64,000 nt of DNA from Calliopum simillimum (taxonomy: Eukaryota; Arthropoda; Insecta; Diptera; Lauxaniidae). Where the stretch lies: NCBI GenBank assembly GCA_951812925.1, contig OX638368.1, positions 2,542,001-2,606,000 on the forward strand. Reading direction: 5' to 3'. Shown in pieces: positions 1 to 11,222 of this stretch (position 1 is its first letter; each line of letters begins with the position of its first letter). The notes under the pieces are model-generated. The model was given only the letters and a program-made list of their open reading frames with translations. It was not told the DNA's origin and did no database searches. A program made the translations under genes and the position numbers.

Positions 1-765
1 ATAAAAATCCAAAATTCGTTTTTCATGATTGAAAATAATGTCATAGCGCAAAAAAAATGGTATCACTGGATTCGTCAGGAAAAATCCTAACAAAATATAC
101 ATTTCAAAATTTTCTAAGATTTTTTCTGTTCAATTGTGGAGTGCTCAAACAGGGGATTTGGAAAAATTTCGACTTTTTTGAGCTGAAAAGTTGACTTAAC
201 GCCAAAAATGGACGTCTTATCAGAAAACTAATGATGCCATTCGATTCTACTTGAAAAAATACATAAGAATCCATGTCTTAGATTTCAGTTTTCGACCTAC
301 TACGAAGCTGAGAATTGATTCACTTCGGACCTATGAGCATGCATTTTTAAACCACGTTTTTCAACCTTCAAAAATATATCGACACCCCTTCCCGTCATCT
401 CTCAGAGCTAGGGTGGCGGCAATCTTCATGTCGATAGTTAAACTTTACAATTCTGCCGGTTGCGCGACAAATTTTAAACTTTCATCCAAAACGCACCGGT
501 CTAATGTACATTAGGCCGGGTCAATTTGTTCGGGAAGCAAAATATTGACAAAGAGTATAGCAACAAAAAAAATCTATGGAAAATTCTAATAAAACTTTTC
601 CCAAGAAACTATTAGTCTAAAATCAATATCGAGCCGGCGTAAATTGCGTTGAAATTTTGATATAGTACTTTAAAATCCAATACAAAAAAAAAAATTCAAA
701 ATATTTTAATAATTTTATATGAAACAAACAGACATTTTTTTTCACAAGTTTATTTTAAAGTTATA
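1..765. other. No gene recognised (AT-rich)
   Basis: Short open frames occur here, the longest about 87 codons at 251-514, but it lacks an ATG start, recognisable motifs and splice context. I see no repeat structure with a partner inside the window. Confidence 0.5.
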
Positions 766-2339
766 GCCCAGGAAAATAAGACGAAAAAAGAGCTGCTGTG
801 CGAAAAAATTCCAAGTGAATTTTTTCATCGGAATTATGTGTAAAAACTCCATTGAAGTCCATTGTGCGCATATAAAGTTATTCAGGCTCAAAGGCTGCTA
901 AAATCAGTTTTTTGCCAATATCTCGCTAACGCAAACTTTTGCAGAAAAATTTTACACAATTTTGTAACACAGGAAATTTCCTACAAAAGTACGTAAAAAA
1001 TGTTTTCGTGTAACTTATAGTTTAGGAGATAACCCTATAAAAAGTTGTGCACAGTTTTTATATGTAAATACTACGCATAAGTTCATATTGAAATATCTTA
1101 CTTTTAAAATTGCGAATACTCTTTAACGAGGATTCGTACAAAAAAATTAAAAAACCGTTCAACAGATAATTGGATTCTGTATACACCGTTTTAAATTTTT
1201 TTTCGAGCGACTCATGGTCCAAGAAATATTCTTCAAAAACCGTTAAGGTTTCGAAAATACTGGTTTTTGAAGGATATATCTGAAACGGTAAGTCATACGA
1301 TAAAAAGCTACAGGATCAATTTCGTAGAGAATCACAAGATCTACAAAACATAGCCATATGTGTACACATTGAAATAACCGTTTAGAAGTTATTCAATAAA
1401 AACAGGTTTTTTTGCCATTTAAAGGTTTTTTTTGAATATCTTCTAAACGGTTACTTAAATGTGTACACATATGGCTTATTTTTTGTAGATCTTGTGATTT
1501 TCTACAAAATTGATGCCGTTGCTTTTTATCGTATGACTTACCGTTTCGGAGATATCCTTCAAAAACCCGTATTTTCGAAACCTTAACGGTTTTTGAAGAA
1601 TATTTCTTGGACCATGAGTCGCTCGAAAAAAAATTTAAAACGGTGTATACAGAATCCAATTATCTGTTGAACGGTTTTTTTAATTTTTTTGTACGACTCC
1701 TCGTTAAAGAGTATTCGCAATTTTAAAAGTAAGATATTTCAATATGAACTTATGCGTAGTATTTACATATAAAAACTGTGCACAACTTTTTATAGGGTTA
1801 TCTCCTAAACTATAAGTTACACGAAAACATTTTTTACGTACTTTTGTAGGAAATTTCCTGTGTTACAAAATTGTGTAAAATTTTTCTGCAAAAGTTTGGC
1901 TCCTAAAAAAATTTAATACGGTGTTTACAGAATCCAATTATCTTTTGAACGGTTTATTAATTTTTTTTGTACGACTCCTCGTTAAAGAGTATTCGCAATT
2001 TTAAAAGTAAGATATTTTAATATGAACTTATACGTAGCATTTACATATAAAAACTGTGAACAACTTTTTAAATTGGGTTATCTCCTAAGCTATCAGCTAC
2101 ACGAAAACTTTTTTTACATCTTTACATAGGAAATTTCCTGTGTTAAAAAATTTTTCTGTAAAAGTTTGCGTTAGCGAGATATTTGCAAAAAACTGATTTT
2201 AGCGACCTTTGAGCCTGAATAACTTTTTATGCGCACAATGGACTTTTTACACATTATTAACCATGCATAAATAAATATAATTCCGGTGAAAAAAATTCAC
2301 TTGGAATTTTTTCGCAGAAATATTCTAATTTTCTTGGGC
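766..2339. mobile_element. Fold-back element, GCCCAGG family, copy 1
   Basis: The sequence is a long imperfect palindrome centred near 1408. The left arm starts GCCCAGGAAAATAAGACG and the right arm ends in its near-complement (CTTGGGC). TA dinucleotides sit immediately outside both ends (764-765 and 2340-2341), compatible with a TA target duplication as in Tc1/mariner-type MITEs, although TA could belong to the inverted repeat. There is no credible coding region; open frames follow the arms and are mirror copies. The right arm is longer because it contains an internal tandem duplication. A second, shorter copy lies at 4837-5701. Confidence 0.75.
1626..2170. repeat. Internal tandem duplication, ~280-bp unit
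   Basis: The segment 1626-1893 is repeated with about 10% divergence at 1906-2170. Both carry the phrases ACGACTCCTCGTTAAAGAG and GTTATCTCCTAA. Only the right arm of the fold-back has it, so it arose after, or independently of, the palindrome. Confidence 0.75.
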
Positions 2340-2619
2340 TATTATTTATAGCGGTGTGTTGCAGTATGGTATGTAGTTGGTAGTATGGGTTTATATTGAA
2401 AGGCGGCCGTAAATAGTAGTAGTAAAGCTAAGCCTTAAAATTTGGTAGATATGCTTTAAGATTTACCTGCAGGAATAAATATTTGTAAAGAAAAGCAAAA
2501 TTCACCGACGGACACGACTACTTCCCAAACGAAGTAAGAGTGAGGTCGCAGTTTTTTTGCAAAATGGGTATCAATTTCATTAATGTGGCTGTGCTGATTT
2601 AAAAAATGTTACAATTTGC

Positions 2620-3360
2620 AGAATATGCCTCCCGAAATGACAGAATAACAAATGAAAGATTTATCAACAGATGTGATGTATCTTTACGAAATCATACGTG
2701 CTGTTAGTAATGGCGTCTGTCCAGTGAATTTGACAAATAAGAAACCAGGGCCAATCGCACACTTCCGATGGATAACAAAGGCATCACGAGTACTATGATA
2801 ATTTACTTGAATTACTTAAAAATTCTTGTTAAGCATGTTATTAGAGTGTACGTTCCAATGTACTTTAATGTTTAATATTTTGACTCTGTTGTGAACGGTG
2901 TTGTTCTTTTACATACATTTATACTTTCGACCAAATGTTTAGGTTCATATTTAAGCGAAATAGTTAATGAAACTATTGAGGTCAATGGGAATTACGCCCA
3001 CTCCGAAAATATATTACTTTCAATGCTCTTTGATAAGAGAATGGAAGTTCGTCAAATGGCTTTTAGAAAAATAGTCCATATTAGAGAGAAAGTTTGGAAT
3101 CATAAAGAAGTAAGATCATATAAGAAACAAACAATTAACTTTAATTGTACAGATTATTTTGAAATGATGATGCAAAATTTTATTCGAACCTCCATTCACA
3201 GCAAATATTCAATACGACCAATTGGTGCAATACATTGAGTTTGAAAATCTACCATCTCTTTTACCCGATATTGCGTGTCATCGAGAAAAATCGCATAGAG
3301 GTTATGGCAACGATATTAGAAAGTCGATGTAATGTACCCAAAATGGAATGCAAGTAAGAT
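2620..3360 (+). pseudogene. Degenerate copy of an uncharacterised arthropod repeat-family protein
   Basis: Translation of 2700-2795 gives a segment containing KKPGPIAHFRWITKASRVL, then a stop. The open frame at 2891-3238 contains GNYAHSENILLSML and a downstream basic stretch. From memory, both resemble a multi-copy arthropod protein family of unknown function whose members carry 'HARW-T-ANR' and 'HPENILLAML' motifs in that order. Stops and frame breaks separate the pieces, and the frame at 2891 has no ATG. A remnant with further open sense continues to about 3360. The assignment rests on motif memory only; no function should be inferred. Confidence 0.5.
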
Positions 3361-3669
3361 TTGCTGAACTTATAACTGCAATCGCTAATTAATTAAATAA
3401 TATATTACTTAAAAATGAATTGGCTAACATCGCGTTAGTAGTTTTAAATTTAAATTTTTTCCACATTAATTATAAGTAATTTTTCATCAGCTCCGGGAGC
3501 AAGAGCCTAATTTTAAAACTTAATTTTTGATTTCTTTTGTATTACTATAATTAATTTTTACTTTGTTGCATATTTTACATGATTTTATCGAAGCCCTTAG
3601 TTTTTACACCCCTAAAAATATGAATTTGTATAATTGTTTTGAACTTGTATGTACGAGTTAATGTTCCTC

Positions 3670-3705
3670 AATAAATAACTTTTACATGTGAAAAAAAAAA
3701 AAAAA
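3670..3705 (+). other. AATAAA signal followed by A15 tract
   Basis: AATAAA at 3670-3675 is followed 15 bases later by fifteen A (3691-3705), downstream of and on the same strand as the degenerate coding remnant. This is the arrangement left by a reverse-transcribed polyadenylated transcript. No target-site duplication was identified. Confidence 0.4.
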
Positions 3706-3821
3706 TTCTCTTTGTTTCATATATGGATATATATATATTGTACATACATACATTTATACACATAAAAGGTATCGTTTCCGCATCATCCATTTTTTAAAAA
3801 AATCGGTTTTTTCGTATTTAA

Positions 3822-4581
3822 CACGTTGAGTGCCACCATACAAGCAAAATATACTCCGTCAGGTGCCACGTGCACCGCCGGCGGTACACACTAAAACTTC
3901 CCCAGTGTGCCGTGTGTACCGCCGGCGGTGCACAGTCATATGTGAACTCAATGCAATACATATATATTCTGAAGCACTGCAGTAAATCAAAAAATTTTTG
4001 CATTTTATCACAGAGGAAAATGTATTTTTGGTTAGAGTTTTGAAATTTTTACGATATCGTTTTATTTTGAAAGAATTACAAAAGTTATACTATATAAAAG
4101 AGGACCAAAAAAAATAAATTTATTGGAACAAAAACTAACAAAAGTAAAAATCACATTCAATTAAAGGTTATTAATAATAAAAAATAATAATAACTAATGC
4201 GTTATGTTGAAACATTCCAGGTAAAAGGGGGATTATAATCCATAATAATTTTAATAAGTAATTATACACTTATTCCAAAATGTTGCAAACTTTTTGGTTG
4301 TTTTTATTGTTTCTTCAACTTAAGATGTATATTTTATTTGAATGATGGCACTGTAGTCCAATATTTTCAACAAACTTGCGGTGAACAAGGTGTACCGCCG
4401 GCTGTCACGCCATTATTATATACCCCTATAGATCAATATTCAACAGTTATTACAAGTCGACATTTTTTCATACATATTGAATTTGTATGGTGGCACCTGG
4501 TGATAGAAATTTTTTTTGTATGGTGGCACACCGCTACAAGTAAAGTGTGTACCACCGGCGGTACACATGGCACTCAACGTG
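3822..4581. mobile_element. piggyBac-like MITE flanked by TTAA
   Basis: The element begins CACGTTGAGTGCCA and ends TGGCACTCAACGTG, a 14-bp perfect inverted repeat, with TTAA directly outside both ends (3818-3821, 4582-4585). TTAA duplication is the hallmark of the piggyBac superfamily. It is 760 bp with no transposase. Subterminal palindromes of the form GTACCGCCGGCGGTAC recur at about 3868-3890, 3914-3936 and 4548-4566, with a degraded one near 4390. It interrupts the left arm of the surrounding fold-back, so it is younger than that element. Confidence 0.85.
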
Positions 4582-4836
4582 TTAAGAAAAACACAAACAA
4601 AAATCGGAAACAGCAATAACCATTCCAGATGTGATTTTTGATGCTTAATCCGAACCTGTTCTTAGAATTGCTCTATTACGTCTGGATTTTGAAATATCCT
4701 TACATAAAAGTTTAAAGGACACCACTTTTTTCCTATTTTTGAAGTTATATAACAAGTTCAGGTAATATTTAGCCGTAAAATCTGGTATGACGGTTAATAG
4801 CCCTAGCTTTTTTTGGAAAACTCAATCAAACTGATA

Positions 4837-5701
4837 GCCCAGGAAAATAAGACGAAAAAAGAGCTTCTGTGGGAAAAAATTCCCAGTGGAAATTTTTCAC
4901 CGGAATTGTCTTTATTTATGCATGATACACAAACTGTGAAAAGTCCATTGCAAAGTCGTGTGCGCATAAAAAGTTATTCGGGCTCAAAGGTCGCTAAAAT
5001 CAGTTTTTTGCAAATATCTCGCTAATGCTCACTTTTACAGAAAAATGTTGGTCTCCAATTTTGTAGCACAGGAAATTTCCTACAAAAATACGTTAAAAGT
5101 ATATGCGTACGACTTCTAGTTTAGGAGATCACTCAATTTAAAAAGTTGTTAACAGTTATGATATGAAATACTACCTATGAGTTCATATTAAAATATCTTA
5201 CTTTTTAAATTGCAATAACTCTTCAATGAGAAGCTTTACAAACAAAATTAAAATGCCGTTTGAAAGATAATTTAATTTTCTATAAACCGTATAAATTTTT
5301 TTTTTCGAACGGCTCATGACCTTAAAAATATTCTTGAATAACCGTTAAGGCTTCGAAATTACTGGTTTTTAAGGATATCTGCGAATTGGTAAGTACTACG
5401 ATAAAAAGAAATGGGACCAAATTTGTACAAAATTACAAGATCTACAAAAAATAAGCCATATGTGTACACATAGAAGCAACCGTTTAGAAGATATTCCAAA
5501 AAACCCTTAAAATGCCAAAAAAACCGGTTTCTATTGAATATCTTCTATACGGTTACTTCTATGTGTACACATATGGCTTATTTTTTGTAGATCTTGTAAT
5601 TTTCTACAAATTTGGTCCCATTTCTTTTTATCGTTGTACTTACCAATTCACAGATATCCTTAAAAAACCAGTAATTTCGAAAATGTCTTATTTTCCTGGG
5701 C
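4837..5701. mobile_element. Fold-back element, GCCCAGG family, copy 2
   Basis: This copy starts GCCCAGGAAAATAAGACG and ends with the complement (CTTATTTTCCTGGGC), with TA outside each end (4835-4836, 5702-5703). It is 865 bp and palindromic about a centre near 5500. The left arm resembles the left arm of copy 1 throughout, but the right arm is internally deleted, joining the central region directly to the terminal repeat. It sits inside the left arm of another fold-back. Confidence 0.8.
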
Positions 5702-6930
5702 TATGATAACGATATCTTTTTTTTTTGTCGGAGATGTCTTTACCTAAAAAGTCAAAAAAGTGCAAAAACGCGATTTTTGGCTATTTTGGATGTTATATGC
5801 AAGGCACACAAAATTTTCCTGAGAATTTCTATTACCACGAGCATTTGGTACCTTCTTTTGGCTTTAAATTGAACTATTGAATATTCATCTGCAATATTTC
5901 TCTGCAAAGTTATGTTAACTTTAAAATCACACCATGAAACTCAAAGCGAAATATCTCGGTTTTCGGCTATATTTGAGGTTGTATACAGTACGGACGAAAT
6001 TCGTCTGCTCTTTTTTACTAACTGATACACTTAAAACCATTCTTTATCTTCAAAATGAGCTATCAAGTGGTCTTCTGTGATTGTTTTCTACAAAGTTATT
6101 ACCATTTAAAAATTACATTATGGAGTGCAAACTCACAGGGGTGTCACTAAAATATAGTGTACGAGTATTTCTTATATTGCTGCATCATGTCGTCTTAAAA
6201 TTATCATAACTTTGTAGAAAACAATCACAGGAGACCACTTGATAGCTCATTTTGAAGATAAAGAATGGTTTTAAGTGTATCAATTAGTAAAAAAGAGCAG
6301 ACGAATTTCGTCCGTACTGTATACAACCTCAAATACAGTTGAAAACCGAGATTTTTCACTTTGAGTTTCATGATGTGATTTAAAATTATCAGATCTTTGC
6401 AGAGAAATATTACAGATAACCACTTGATAGCTCAATTTGAAGCCAAAAAAGAGTACCAAATGATTCTGGTGATAGAAATTCACAGAAAAATTTTGTGCGT
6501 CCTGCATATAACATCCAATATAGCCAAAAATCGTGTTTTTGCACTATTTTAGCATTTTAGGTTAAGATATCTCCGACAAAAAAAAAGATATCGATATTGG
6601 TCTAATTGTGTTTTGACGAAAAAAACTAGGGCTATTAGTTGTCTTACCAGATTTTTCGGCTTAGAATTACCTTGTCTTGTTATATAACTTCAAAAATAGG
6701 AAAAAGGGGTGTCGTTTAAACTTTAATGTAAGGATATCTCAAAACCCAGATCTAATATAACAATTCTAAGACCGTATTCGGGTTAAGCATCAAAAATCAC
6801 ATCTGCAATGGTTATTGCTGTTTCCGATTTTTGTTTGTGTTTTTCTTAAATAGGAAAAAACCGTTTTTTTTTAAAAATGGATGGTGCGGAAACGATACCT
6901 TTTATATATATAAATGTATGTATATATATA

Positions 6931-7102
6931 TGTAAGGTTTTTGTTAAATTTCAATTACGTTTTATTCGAATTCAAATCAAAAGTGATACAATTTTTAGAA
7001 AAATATTTGATTTTAAAATTAAGATTTCGAAGGACTCTACTTTATTATATACAAAGTGTAATTCGTTCAGGTGTATTCATATCGAATGATTATATCACCA
7101 CA
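6931..7102 (-). repeat. 3' LTR of the Gypsy element
   Basis: 172 bp, reading TGTAAGG...CACCACA on the + strand. Identical by eye to 11223-11394. Confidence 0.93.
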
Positions 7103-7133
7103 CGGCCAATCCTGAAATTAAATCGGTCTCCGA

Positions 7134-10100
7134 TTACATAGCCCAAATTTTCATGAATTCAGATGCTGTTGATGTATTAGTAGGTCCTTCCCCATTTCCA
7201 ATTTTTCGAACATCATATCTGTTGTTGCGTTTTACTTTTGTTATGATATATGGTCCAAAATATTTTTCTTTAAGTTTTAAATTTGTTCCAAATTGTGTTC
7301 GCTTAATTGCGACAATATCGCCAACTACATAAACAGTTGCCTCCTTTTTGTTTTTATCAAATTGTAATTTTTGGTCTTTTTGAGCTTTTATAATGTTATC
7401 ACGAACTGTTTGACGTTGAATTTCTCTGTTTTCTATAAAAGATTGAACTAATTCTTCATGTAATATTTGCATAATTTCATTATCCTTTTCAGTTCGCATT
7501 ATAACTCCTGTCAAGACTTCATGTGGAGTAGAATTTACTACTCGGTGGTATGTCGAATTAATTGCTCTCTGTACCTTATCTACGTATTTATACCACTTAT
7601 CGGGTTCATCGACTGCAAGTTTTGATAATGTTGATAGAATAACACTGTTTACACGTTCAACTTGCCCGTTTCCCCGAGGAATGCCTGTCGTCGTCTCTAA
7701 ATGTAATATATTGTTGTTTTTGCAAAATTCTGCAAAATCATTGGATGTAAATGAAGTACCCCTGTCTGTAATAATGCGTTGAGGATACCCAAATGTTTTC
7801 ACTAAGAGCTGAAATCTGTCTAATGTTTCTTTTGTTGTAGTTGATTTTGTTGGGTATATCCAGGTAAATTTTGAAAATCCATCTATTATTACTAATACAT
7901 ATTTGTAGCCCTTCGATGTTGAAGTCATAGGTCCTAAATAATCCAGATGGAGTGTAACGAGTGGCAAGTCATCTTTTGGTATTGGACAGAGTTTTCCTTC
8001 TTGTTTGCCATGTTTTCTATTCATTATAATACATTGTATACAACACTGAATGACTTGTTCTACTTTTGATTTCATTTTTTCAAAGTAGTATTCTCTTTTA
8101 AGAACTTCTAAGGTTTTTTGAATGCCAAAATGCCCTTTTTCGTGTGCATTTTTGATTATATCCTTTTCCATGGATACTGGTACAAAAAGCGTATCCCTTC
8201 CTTCCACTTTTTTCATTAAAACTTCACCGCACATGAAATAGTCCTTATAGTTTTCAGTTTCTAATTTATTTTTTATGGCAGTAATGTTTACATCTTTATT
8301 CTGTTCACTTTTTACTAAAGCTGAAAGAGTGTTTTTCACAACCATTATAGGGTTTCTACTAAGGGAATCCACATGTTTCATGCGATCGCCTTTTCTGTGT
8401 TCCATTATGTAATCATATTCTTCGAGATATAGTGTCCAACGTTTGACTCTTGGAGGAATATCTGACTTATTCACGGTCCTATGAAACGCTGCACAGTCCG
8501 TAATAATTTTAAATTTGATGCCTAATAAATATGGTCTTAACCGTTTGACAGATTCGACAATTGCCAATACCTCTAGTTCATATGAATGATAATTTTTCTC
8601 AGCGTCGTTTGTAGCTTTGCTCCAAAAATAAACGGGATGTAAATCAGAGCACGCAGTTCCTTTTTGCAGTAAAATTGCTCCTAAACCAATTTTACTTGCA
8701 TCTGTATGTAATTCCGTTATAGCAGTTGGATCATAGATATGAAGAACAGGATTTTGCGAAAGTTTGTTTTTAATAGTGTCGAAAGCTAAGATATGTTCCT
8801 CTTCAAACTGAATTTTCTTGACATCTTTGCGTAGCAGCTTTGTCAAAGGTGCAACTATAGTTCCGTAATTTTCCACAAATTTCCGAAAATACCCAGTTAG
8901 ACCCAAAAAACTTTGTAAGTGTTTCCGTGTTGTTGGTATTGGGAATTTTTTAACAGCTTTAATTTTTTCTTCTGAAGGAAAAATTTTTGAATCGAAGATT
9001 GTATGACCGAGGTATTCTACAGTGGTTTTTAGAAATTGGCATTTTTTCCAGCTAAGCTCCAAACCATTTTCAGATGCGACATTAAGGACAATTTTTAAAT
9101 GAGCAATACCTTGTTCGTATGTCTGTGAGGGAATAATTAAGTCATCAACATAATGAATAACGATACCTTTTCTGATGAGATCCGAGAAAATAAGTGATAC
9201 AAATCGATTAAAACTAGATGGAGAGTTGCTAAGTCCAAATGGTGTCTTTGTGAACATAAATTGCCCATCAGGAGTTGAAAACGCCGTATATTTCATGCTT
9301 TGTTCATCCATTGGGACGTGAAAGAATCCATTTTTTAAGTCTAGTGTTGTAAAAATTTTTGCATTTACAAGTTTATCTAGCTGATCATCAATACGTTGCA
9401 TTGGAAATCTATCTTTTTGAATAACTTTATTCAACCGCCGGTAATCAACGCATAACCTGTAACGACCATCTTTTTTTCGAACGACTACCACAGGGCTTGA
9501 ATACTCTGAATTGCTTGGAGTAATTATCCCGTCTTTTAACCATTCTTCTATTTGATCGCTGACTACTTTTGTTTCTAATGGTGCTAATCTTCTTGGACGC
9601 TGATAAATAGGCGTTTCGTCATTTAAAATCAATGTTGTCTTTATTGGTGAATCCTTTGTCTTATTTGGAATGTAGTTGTTATATAGATCCATAACGATGG
9701 GTTCAAAAGATTTTTCAACATCTAATTCGACGGAATTTTCTATTAAATTTATTTTTGAAAGAAATACTTCTGGTTTATTTATAATCTTTTTCAAAGATAT
9801 TTGATCTGGTGTCAAGTGTAGCTCAAAATCTTTCAAAAATGCTTGACCCAGTATTACTTCATAGCCAATGTCATAAGAAGGAATAATGAAAAATTGGCAA
9901 TCATATTCGTCACCGGCTAAAGAAATAGTTTGATATAAAATTCCTTTAGGTACGACTTCCTTGGAACCTAATCCCAAAAGACTTCTGGAAGTTTGACAAC
10001 ATTCTGGACTGCCTAACGCTTGGTATACTTCTTCTTTCATTAAGTTCACACAACTTCCGGTATCGATCAGTGCCTGGAAGGATTGATCACCAATAAAAAT

Positions 10101-11084
10101 GCTTGCCTTTGGACCATCTGCTTCCACCCTTAAGGAGTTGACATGAGAATTGTTGTTTCTGTTTAAAGTATTATTCTGTTGACTACAAAATCTTGCTAGA
10201 TGTCCAAAACTATTGCATTTGAAACATTTCAGTCCTTTGGAAGAGTTTGGACATTCTTTTGCATTATGACCTGGAGCTCCACAATTAAAACATTTGAATT
10301 TATCATTTTGAAAAGAGGGTTTTGATGTTTTTAATGATTTAATCCTTTCATATTCAATAAATTTCATTTTTAAATCATTAAAATTTCGTGCTCCATATAA
10401 GATTACTTTTTCAACAGACTGGTCTTCAATGCCATCAATTATGTACGCTATTGTTGCAATGTCTTCTAAATTTATTCGAGCAGCTAGTTCTCTCATTTCG
10501 TACATGTATGTTCTCCATGATTCAAATTGTTTTCTTTTTCGCTTCCTTAGCATTTCATGAACATCACGACTGTTGACCTGCATTTCAAATTCTTGAATTA
10601 AAGATGCTTTTAAATGATTCCAAGTTAAAAGTCCACGTTCCCTGGAGACAAAAGCCTTTGCAGCTCCACGTAATTGCTTTTTTCCATATAAAAGCATTTC
10701 CTTGTCTGTCAATCCATAAACGATTCCGAGCTCTTCCAAGCTTTCTATCCATGCTTCGATAGGTAAATTAAATTCCTCACCAGTAAAAGGTTCCACTGCA
10801 TCTTCAACGTCTTTTAGTGAGAGCATGCTTCTTTTTTCAACTATAGTTCGTGAGATAGTTGTAACTGGCATTGGTTCAGATGCGGAAGCCGTGGTTGTTT
10901 CATCATCGGCATCCATTTCTTCTTCTTCCTCTACATTTTCCGCATCAGTTGCCAACAGATTCATTAAGCGCAACTTTAAAACTGCTTTAGAACCCTTTAC
11001 TTCGACCTTACGGCCTTCAAGTTCAGCTCTTAGTTGTGCTACGGACATCTTGTCCACGCTGGATAATGAAATACTCTTGTCCAT
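7134..11084 (-). CDS. Gag-Pol polyprotein of the Gypsy element (1316 aa, intact)
   Basis: Single uninterrupted frame carrying Gag and Pol without a frameshift. The order is: a SAP-like DNA-binding motif near residues 14-45 (VAQLRAELEGRKVEVKG); capsid-like region; two CCHC zinc knuckles near 261 and 285 (CFNCGAPGHNAKEC, CFKCNSFGHLARFC); aspartic protease with DTGS near 340; reverse transcriptase with YVDD near 645; RNase H with TDAS near 795; integrase with an HHCC zinc module near 985-1020, catalytic Asp in HLDYLGPM near 1043, Asp in DRGTSF, and Glu in GQVERVN near 1142. The chosen ATG is 138 bp inside the 5' LTR. Every catalytic motif I looked for is intact, so the copy could be active. A SAP motif at the Gag N-terminus is the unusual part. 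Confidence 0.95.
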   Translation of the reverse strand: MDKSISLSSVDKMSVAQLRAELEGRKVEVKGSKAVLKLRLMNLLATDAENVEEEEEMDADDETTTASASEPMPVTTISRTIVEKRSMLSLKDVEDAVEPFTGEEFNLPIEAWIESLEELGIVYGLTDKEMLLYGKKQLRGAAKAFVSRERGLLTWNHLKASLIQEFEMQVNSRDVHEMLRKRKRKQFESWRTYMYEMRELAARINLEDIATIAYIIDGIEDQSVEKVILYGARNFNDLKMKFIEYERIKSLKTSKPSFQNDKFKCFNCGAPGHNAKECPNSSKGLKCFKCNSFGHLARFCSQQNNTLNRNNNSHVNSLRVEADGPKASIFIGDQSFQALIDTGSCVNLMKEEVYQALGSPECCQTSRSLLGLGSKEVVPKGILYQTISLAGDEYDCQFFIIPSYDIGYEVILGQAFLKDFELHLTPDQISLKKIINKPEVFLSKINLIENSVELDVEKSFEPIVMDLYNNYIPNKTKDSPIKTTLILNDETPIYQRPRRLAPLETKVVSDQIEEWLKDGIITPSNSEYSSPVVVVRKKDGRYRLCVDYRRLNKVIQKDRFPMQRIDDQLDKLVNAKIFTTLDLKNGFFHVPMDEQSMKYTAFSTPDGQFMFTKTPFGLSNSPSSFNRFVSLIFSDLIRKGIVIHYVDDLIIPSQTYEQGIAHLKIVLNVASENGLELSWKKCQFLKTTVEYLGHTIFDSKIFPSEEKIKAVKKFPIPTTRKHLQSFLGLTGYFRKFVENYGTIVAPLTKLLRKDVKKIQFEEEHILAFDTIKNKLSQNPVLHIYDPTAITELHTDASKIGLGAILLQKGTACSDLHPVYFWSKATNDAEKNYHSYELEVLAIVESVKRLRPYLLGIKFKIITDCAAFHRTVNKSDIPPRVKRWTLYLEEYDYIMEHRKGDRMKHVDSLSRNPIMVVKNTLSALVKSEQNKDVNITAIKNKLETENYKDYFMCGEVLMKKVEGRDTLFVPVSMEKDIIKNAHEKGHFGIQKTLEVLKREYYFEKMKSKVEQVIQCCIQCIIMNRKHGKQEGKLCPIPKDDLPLVTLHLDYLGPMTSTSKGYKYVLVIIDGFSKFTWIYPTKSTTTKETLDRFQLLVKTFGYPQRIITDRGTSFTSNDFAEFCKNNNILHLETTTGIPRGNGQVERVNSVILSTLSKLAVDEPDKWYKYVDKVQRAINSTYHRVVNSTPHEVLTGVIMRTEKDNEIMQILHEELVQSFIENREIQRQTVRDNIIKAQKDQKLQFDKNKKEATVYVVGDIVAIKRTQFGTNLKLKEKYFGPYIITKVKRNNRYDVRKIGNGEGPTNTSTASEFMKIWAM

Positions 11085-11124
11085 TTTTTCTGTCTTCTTT
11101 TCTTTTTTTATTCGCGTTTATCTT

Positions 11125-11190
11125 CTTTTAGCGTCTTTTTCTTCTTTTAGCGTCTTTTTCTTCTTTTAGCGTCTTTTTCTTCTTTTTAAT
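11125..11190. repeat. Short tandem repeat in the Gypsy leader
   Basis: Unit of about 21 bp (AGCGTCTTTTTCTTCTTTT) repeated three to four times between the ORF start and the primer-binding site. Confidence 0.7.
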
Positions 11191-11202
11191 CGTCTTTAAT
11201 TT

Positions 11203-11222
11203 TTTAGGTTGAGCCCCCAAAT
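11203..11222 (-). promoter_or_regulatory. Primer-binding site region
   Basis: Directly inside the 5' LTR the minus strand reads ATTTGGGGGCTCAACC. TGGGGGCTC matches the start of the tRNA-Pro-type primer site known from some retroviruses, but the match then stops, so the primer tRNA is not settled. Confidence 0.5.

Larger units (their letters stand above)
3735..6930. mobile_element. Composite fold-back element with two nested insertions
   Basis: Removing two insertions (3822-4581 and 4837-5701) leaves a palindrome of about 1.5 kb centred near 6150. The left arm is 3735-3821 + 4586-4836 + 5702-6140; the right arm is about 6160-6930. Diagnostic mirrored pieces are AAAAGGTATCGTTTCCGCA at 3764-3782 with its complement near 6887-6904, and GATAGCTCATTTTGAAGATA on the right with its complement near 6043. 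Arms differ by scattered substitutions and small indels, so it is not a recent mirror artefact. The outer boundary lies in TA-rich microsatellite, and the right side abuts the LTR retrotransposon at 6931. Confidence 0.7.

Noticed and set aside
251..514. 87-codon open frame
   Set aside because: No ATG, motifs or splice context; chance opening.
7103..7133. Polypurine tract of the Gypsy element
   Set aside because: The minus strand just before the 3' LTR (CAGGATTGGCCG) is not purine-rich enough to call.
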